From positions 12,639,976-12,703,975 of the forward strand of contig CM022665.1 of the NCBI GenBank assembly GCA_012295275.1: a DNA stretch of 64,000 nucleotides. Reading direction: 5' to 3'. The DNA is from Chrysomallon squamiferum. Taxonomy: Eukaryota; Mollusca; Gastropoda; Neomphalida; Peltospiridae. Under the pieces are notes generated by a model. That model ran no database searches. It saw nothing but the letters and a program-made list of their open reading frames with translations, and had not been told where the DNA came from. The position numbers and the translations under genes are program-made. Below are positions 61,211-64,000 of the stretch, piece by piece (position 1 is the stretch's first letter; each line of letters begins with the position of its first letter).

Positions 61211-61355
61211 TCTGTTGTTTTCACTGCTGTTGACAAAAAACTGTTAAAATAGTTAATATCTTAAACTTATGTAAATTAATAATTACTGTGAACAGTTTTA
61301 CTAGTTTAATTTTTAATATTCGGTTTGGACTGGCTGTCTGCAAAATCAAGTATGA

Positions 61356-61490
61356 GACTGTCAATATTTAAATGATAAAAACAAAACCCTATTAAGGATC
61401 AAACTGTTAATATTTAAATTATAAAAACATAACCTTAATAAGGTTCAGACTTACTATTTAAATAATAAAAACAAAATCTTAATAAGTTTG
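61356..61490 (+). repeat. Three-copy 46-bp tandem repeat in the 3' UTR
   Basis: Units start at 61356, 61402 and 61447, each like gactgtcaatatttaaatga followed by taaaaacaaaaccct and ttaataagg variants. The third unit contains AATAAA. Confidence 0.88.
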
Positions 61491-62385
61491 CTAATCTTTT
61501 TGTAAGCTCTCATAAATACATGGGGTAAATAAGAAACAAAAAATATTATGTTTGTGTGATATATTTAAAAAAAAGACTTGTGATATTATGAAAGTATTAT
61601 ATAAATTATTAGTTTCAGAGTGTGTGTTCTTTTTCTATGTTCTAACAGCTTATTTAACCAAAGTTTTGATGTATAATAATTGTTTTTATGTTCTTTTGCA
61701 ATGAACAAATGAAATGTTAGCTATCAGAGGTCTTTGTCTTAAATTTTGTTTTATTAAATTAGGCAGAACCTTTTAATATAACTGACAATGCCATTTATAA
61801 AATTTTGTTTGAAGAAATGTTACTATTAAAACAGTTCTCTTGTGTCTTTATACCAATAATATTTTGTTTGTTGACATAATGTTTTTCATTAAACTTAGCA
61901 AAACGTTCATGCTACTTAATGAAATTATTTATGTAATTAATGTTTTTTATGTTAACATTGTGATGAATTTTAAATCCATTTTTGGATTTTTAATATTTTT
62001 TTCAAACATTAGTATTCTGTTACTACTATTTTTGGTCAATTATTTTACATTTAGCAAGTTCATTTATCTGTGATATTTTACAGAATATTCCATCCACAAA
62101 TTCAGTGCATTAAACATTGTGATAATAATAACAACTAAACCAAAATAATATTACAGCAAAGTGACAGCAGAAATTATTTTTGTTTTTGTTTTCATTTTTC
62201 TTTTTTGTCAAAATCCACAATAATGAACCAAACTTTACTTTTCATATGCTTCCAAATCATTCTATTAATGTTATTTATATTTTATTCTTTAATATTTTGT
62301 AATAAGTATTTTATTCTGCTTGCCAAAATTCTTATTAGAAAAGCTGTTTTAAGCTTTTTCTGTTCCTGATAGCTGATTTTATTGT

Positions 62386-62475
62386 GAACCCCTGCAATCG
62401 TCTGTACATTCAGCAATATTCATAGTTTTAATTCTCAACATTTTGCCATGATCATTTTTATGATTGCAGGGGTTG
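62386..62475 (+). repeat. Inverted repeat (potential stem-loop) in the 3' UTR
   Basis: aacccctgcaatc (62386-62398) and gattgcaggggtt (62463-62475) are perfect 13-bp complements with about 64 bases between; partial pairing continues outward (attg...caat). Confidence 0.75.
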
Positions 62476-62744
62476 CAATATATTTCCTAATATATCAGCA
62501 TTTATTGATAGGCAGTGCTGCAGATAAACAAACAAACTTTTTTGGCCTTATCTATCAATGTTTATAGATATTTTTACATATTATTTATTTTGCTGCTGGG
62601 AAATAATTTTTTTCATGTCCAAAAATTTACAATTCTATTTGAAAATTGTTTATAATTTGTTAATTATATTTATAATGATGTGTCTATGCCACATGTTCAT
62701 GTTTTTTCTTTCTTACTTTTACTGACATTTTGATTGTGTATTGA

Positions 62745-62750
62745 AATAAA
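62745..62750 (+). terminator. Polyadenylation signal AATAAA
   Basis: Canonical AATAAA followed 15-35 bp later by a GT-rich stretch (tgtttgttgtcatttttgtt), the expected downstream element. It lies 1.5 kb after the stop. Confidence 0.65.
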
Positions 62751-62770
62751 ATTATAAAGACTAAATGTTT

Positions 62771-64000
62771 GTTGTCATTTTTGTTATTTTTATATCTTTT
62801 TTTGTTTCTGATCAGTATATGATCCATTAATAAACGTAATGTAAAATTTAATACCTCAGTGCATCAAATTCATTTTCAACCATCAGATATAAAACAAATA
62901 TCACTATAAATAAATATAAATATAAGGATACACTTCTTTTTTCATTATGCACAGACCTTTTTTTTTAGACAGCAAAAACCACTTATAACCAGCTGTGAGT
63001 TTATTTTTTATTATTAATAGTTTAAATGTCTTGGTGTGCATGAGATGTGAACTTTAGAAATATTTTCAAATGTACAAACTGGTTATACTTGTTTTTATGT
63101 TCTTTTAGAATGAAAATAAGGTGAAAAAAATAAAAACTTTTCATTTAACCTAAAGCATTATAATAATATTAAAAACAATTTTTTTTGATATTTCATAATT
63201 TTTATTATTTACAAAATACTATACACAGTATATATTAGATAGATTAGTATTCATTATATTATTAAGTTAGATTCAATAAAATAAGTTATTTACAAAGATA
63301 TTATACATTAAGTTTTACATTTTGGCCGAACAGTCACTAATAGTAATATATTATTTTGTGAAAATACAGACAACAAAAAATAAACTAAAAAAGTACAAAG
63401 AACAATGAACACATCCCCATTAATTAATAAATGAAATCTTTGACAAATAAATTTAAAACTAATACATGAATTACAAGATTTGACAATACATAAACTATTT
63501 TTTATTTGATAAATAATGGGTTAATATAAAACCTGTTCTTGATTAAGATATCACAAAAATGAATGGAATGCAAGAAAATGGATTTCTTTTTAAGAGTTTG
63601 AATGATGCATTTTCAGTTTTGTTAATTGTTAAGATGATCATAGTTATTTAGGAATTTAGGTAATTTTAAAAATCCTATGTGCAAGCTACCTTATTTGATA
63701 ATTATATTCACAACCTTTATTTCTTTAAGGGGAGAAAAAAAAAAAAAATTAAATTAAAAATTAAAATTACTAATACCTTCAGTTTGGTGTCTATTTTATA
63801 TTTACCAGTGTATGTCCAAATATTACATATGATGAACACTACAGATTTTAATACCTCAACCAAAAAAATAAATAAATCTGTAAAATTGAAATTAATGGGA
63901 AAAAACAACAACCTGCCAATCTGATCCACAATACACAGGGGTAAAATTAACAAAATATATAATCAGAATATATTCATCATCTGTATATTACATTTAAATA
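62771..64000. other. Intergenic, AT-rich; nothing recognised
   Basis: No ORF of note, no splice-flanked coding segment and no repeat family seen on either strand. Could hold an untranslated region of a neighbouring gene, but there is no positive evidence. Confidence 0.5.

Larger units (their letters stand above)
61211..62768 (+). other. DNHD1: 3' untranslated region
   Basis: From the stop to a probable cleavage site. It holds a three-copy tandem repeat (61356-61490) and an inverted repeat (62386-62475). An earlier AATAAA near 61464 could give a short form. Extent inferred from signals alone. Confidence 0.6.

Overview
This is a eukaryotic nuclear window carrying most of one large gene on the + strand. 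I assembled 75 coding exons between 84 and 61210. They splice in one continuous frame to about 3,820 residues and end in a TAA stop. The introns are extremely AT-rich, full of ATT/TTTA microsatellites and homopolymers, while the exons are clearly GC-richer. All introns are GT-AG except one GC-AG intron. Intron sizes run from about 100 bp to 3 kb. The organism looks like an animal with an AT-rich genome, perhaps a lophotrochozoan such as a mollusc; that placement is a guess.

The protein is a dynein heavy chain lacking its N-terminal tail, which must lie upstream of the window. Order: linker (84-7366), a Ser/Pro-rich insertion (7183-10933), AAA1 (about 12202-16957), AAA2 (18108-23048), AAA3 (26058-31314), AAA4 (31662-35887), stalk coiled coil 1, microtubule-binding region and coiled coil 2 (37939-46801), AAA5 (47676-51823), AAA6 (52109-55080) and C-terminal domain (55704-61210). 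The motifs differ from those of ordinary axonemal and cytoplasmic dyneins. AAA1 reads GPYGAGKT with CFDECHNLN in place of CFDEFNRI, and AAA4 has lost both its Walker A lysine and its Walker B aspartate. The best fit is the divergent DNHD1 (dynein heavy chain domain-containing protein 1) family, known in mammals from sperm flagellum biology.

Notable gene structure: several very small in-frame exons (18, 21, 24, 27 and 51 nt, with further 6, 12, 33 and 39 nt candidates); one GC-AG intron; and a recurring pattern in which the edge of an exon plus its splice site has been locally tandem-duplicated into the adjacent intron, usually with the copied splice site dead (around 20000-20490, 29050-29320, 31273-31410, 33577-33730, 40171-40545, 49381-49745). 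Mobile-element signals are small: an 81-bp mariner-type terminal-inverted-repeat hairpin at 27951-28031 and a 330-bp foldback at 43592-43920.

The 3' UTR runs from 61211 to about 62768, with AATAAA at 62745. I see no gene in the last 1.2 kb, and no supported gene on the minus strand.
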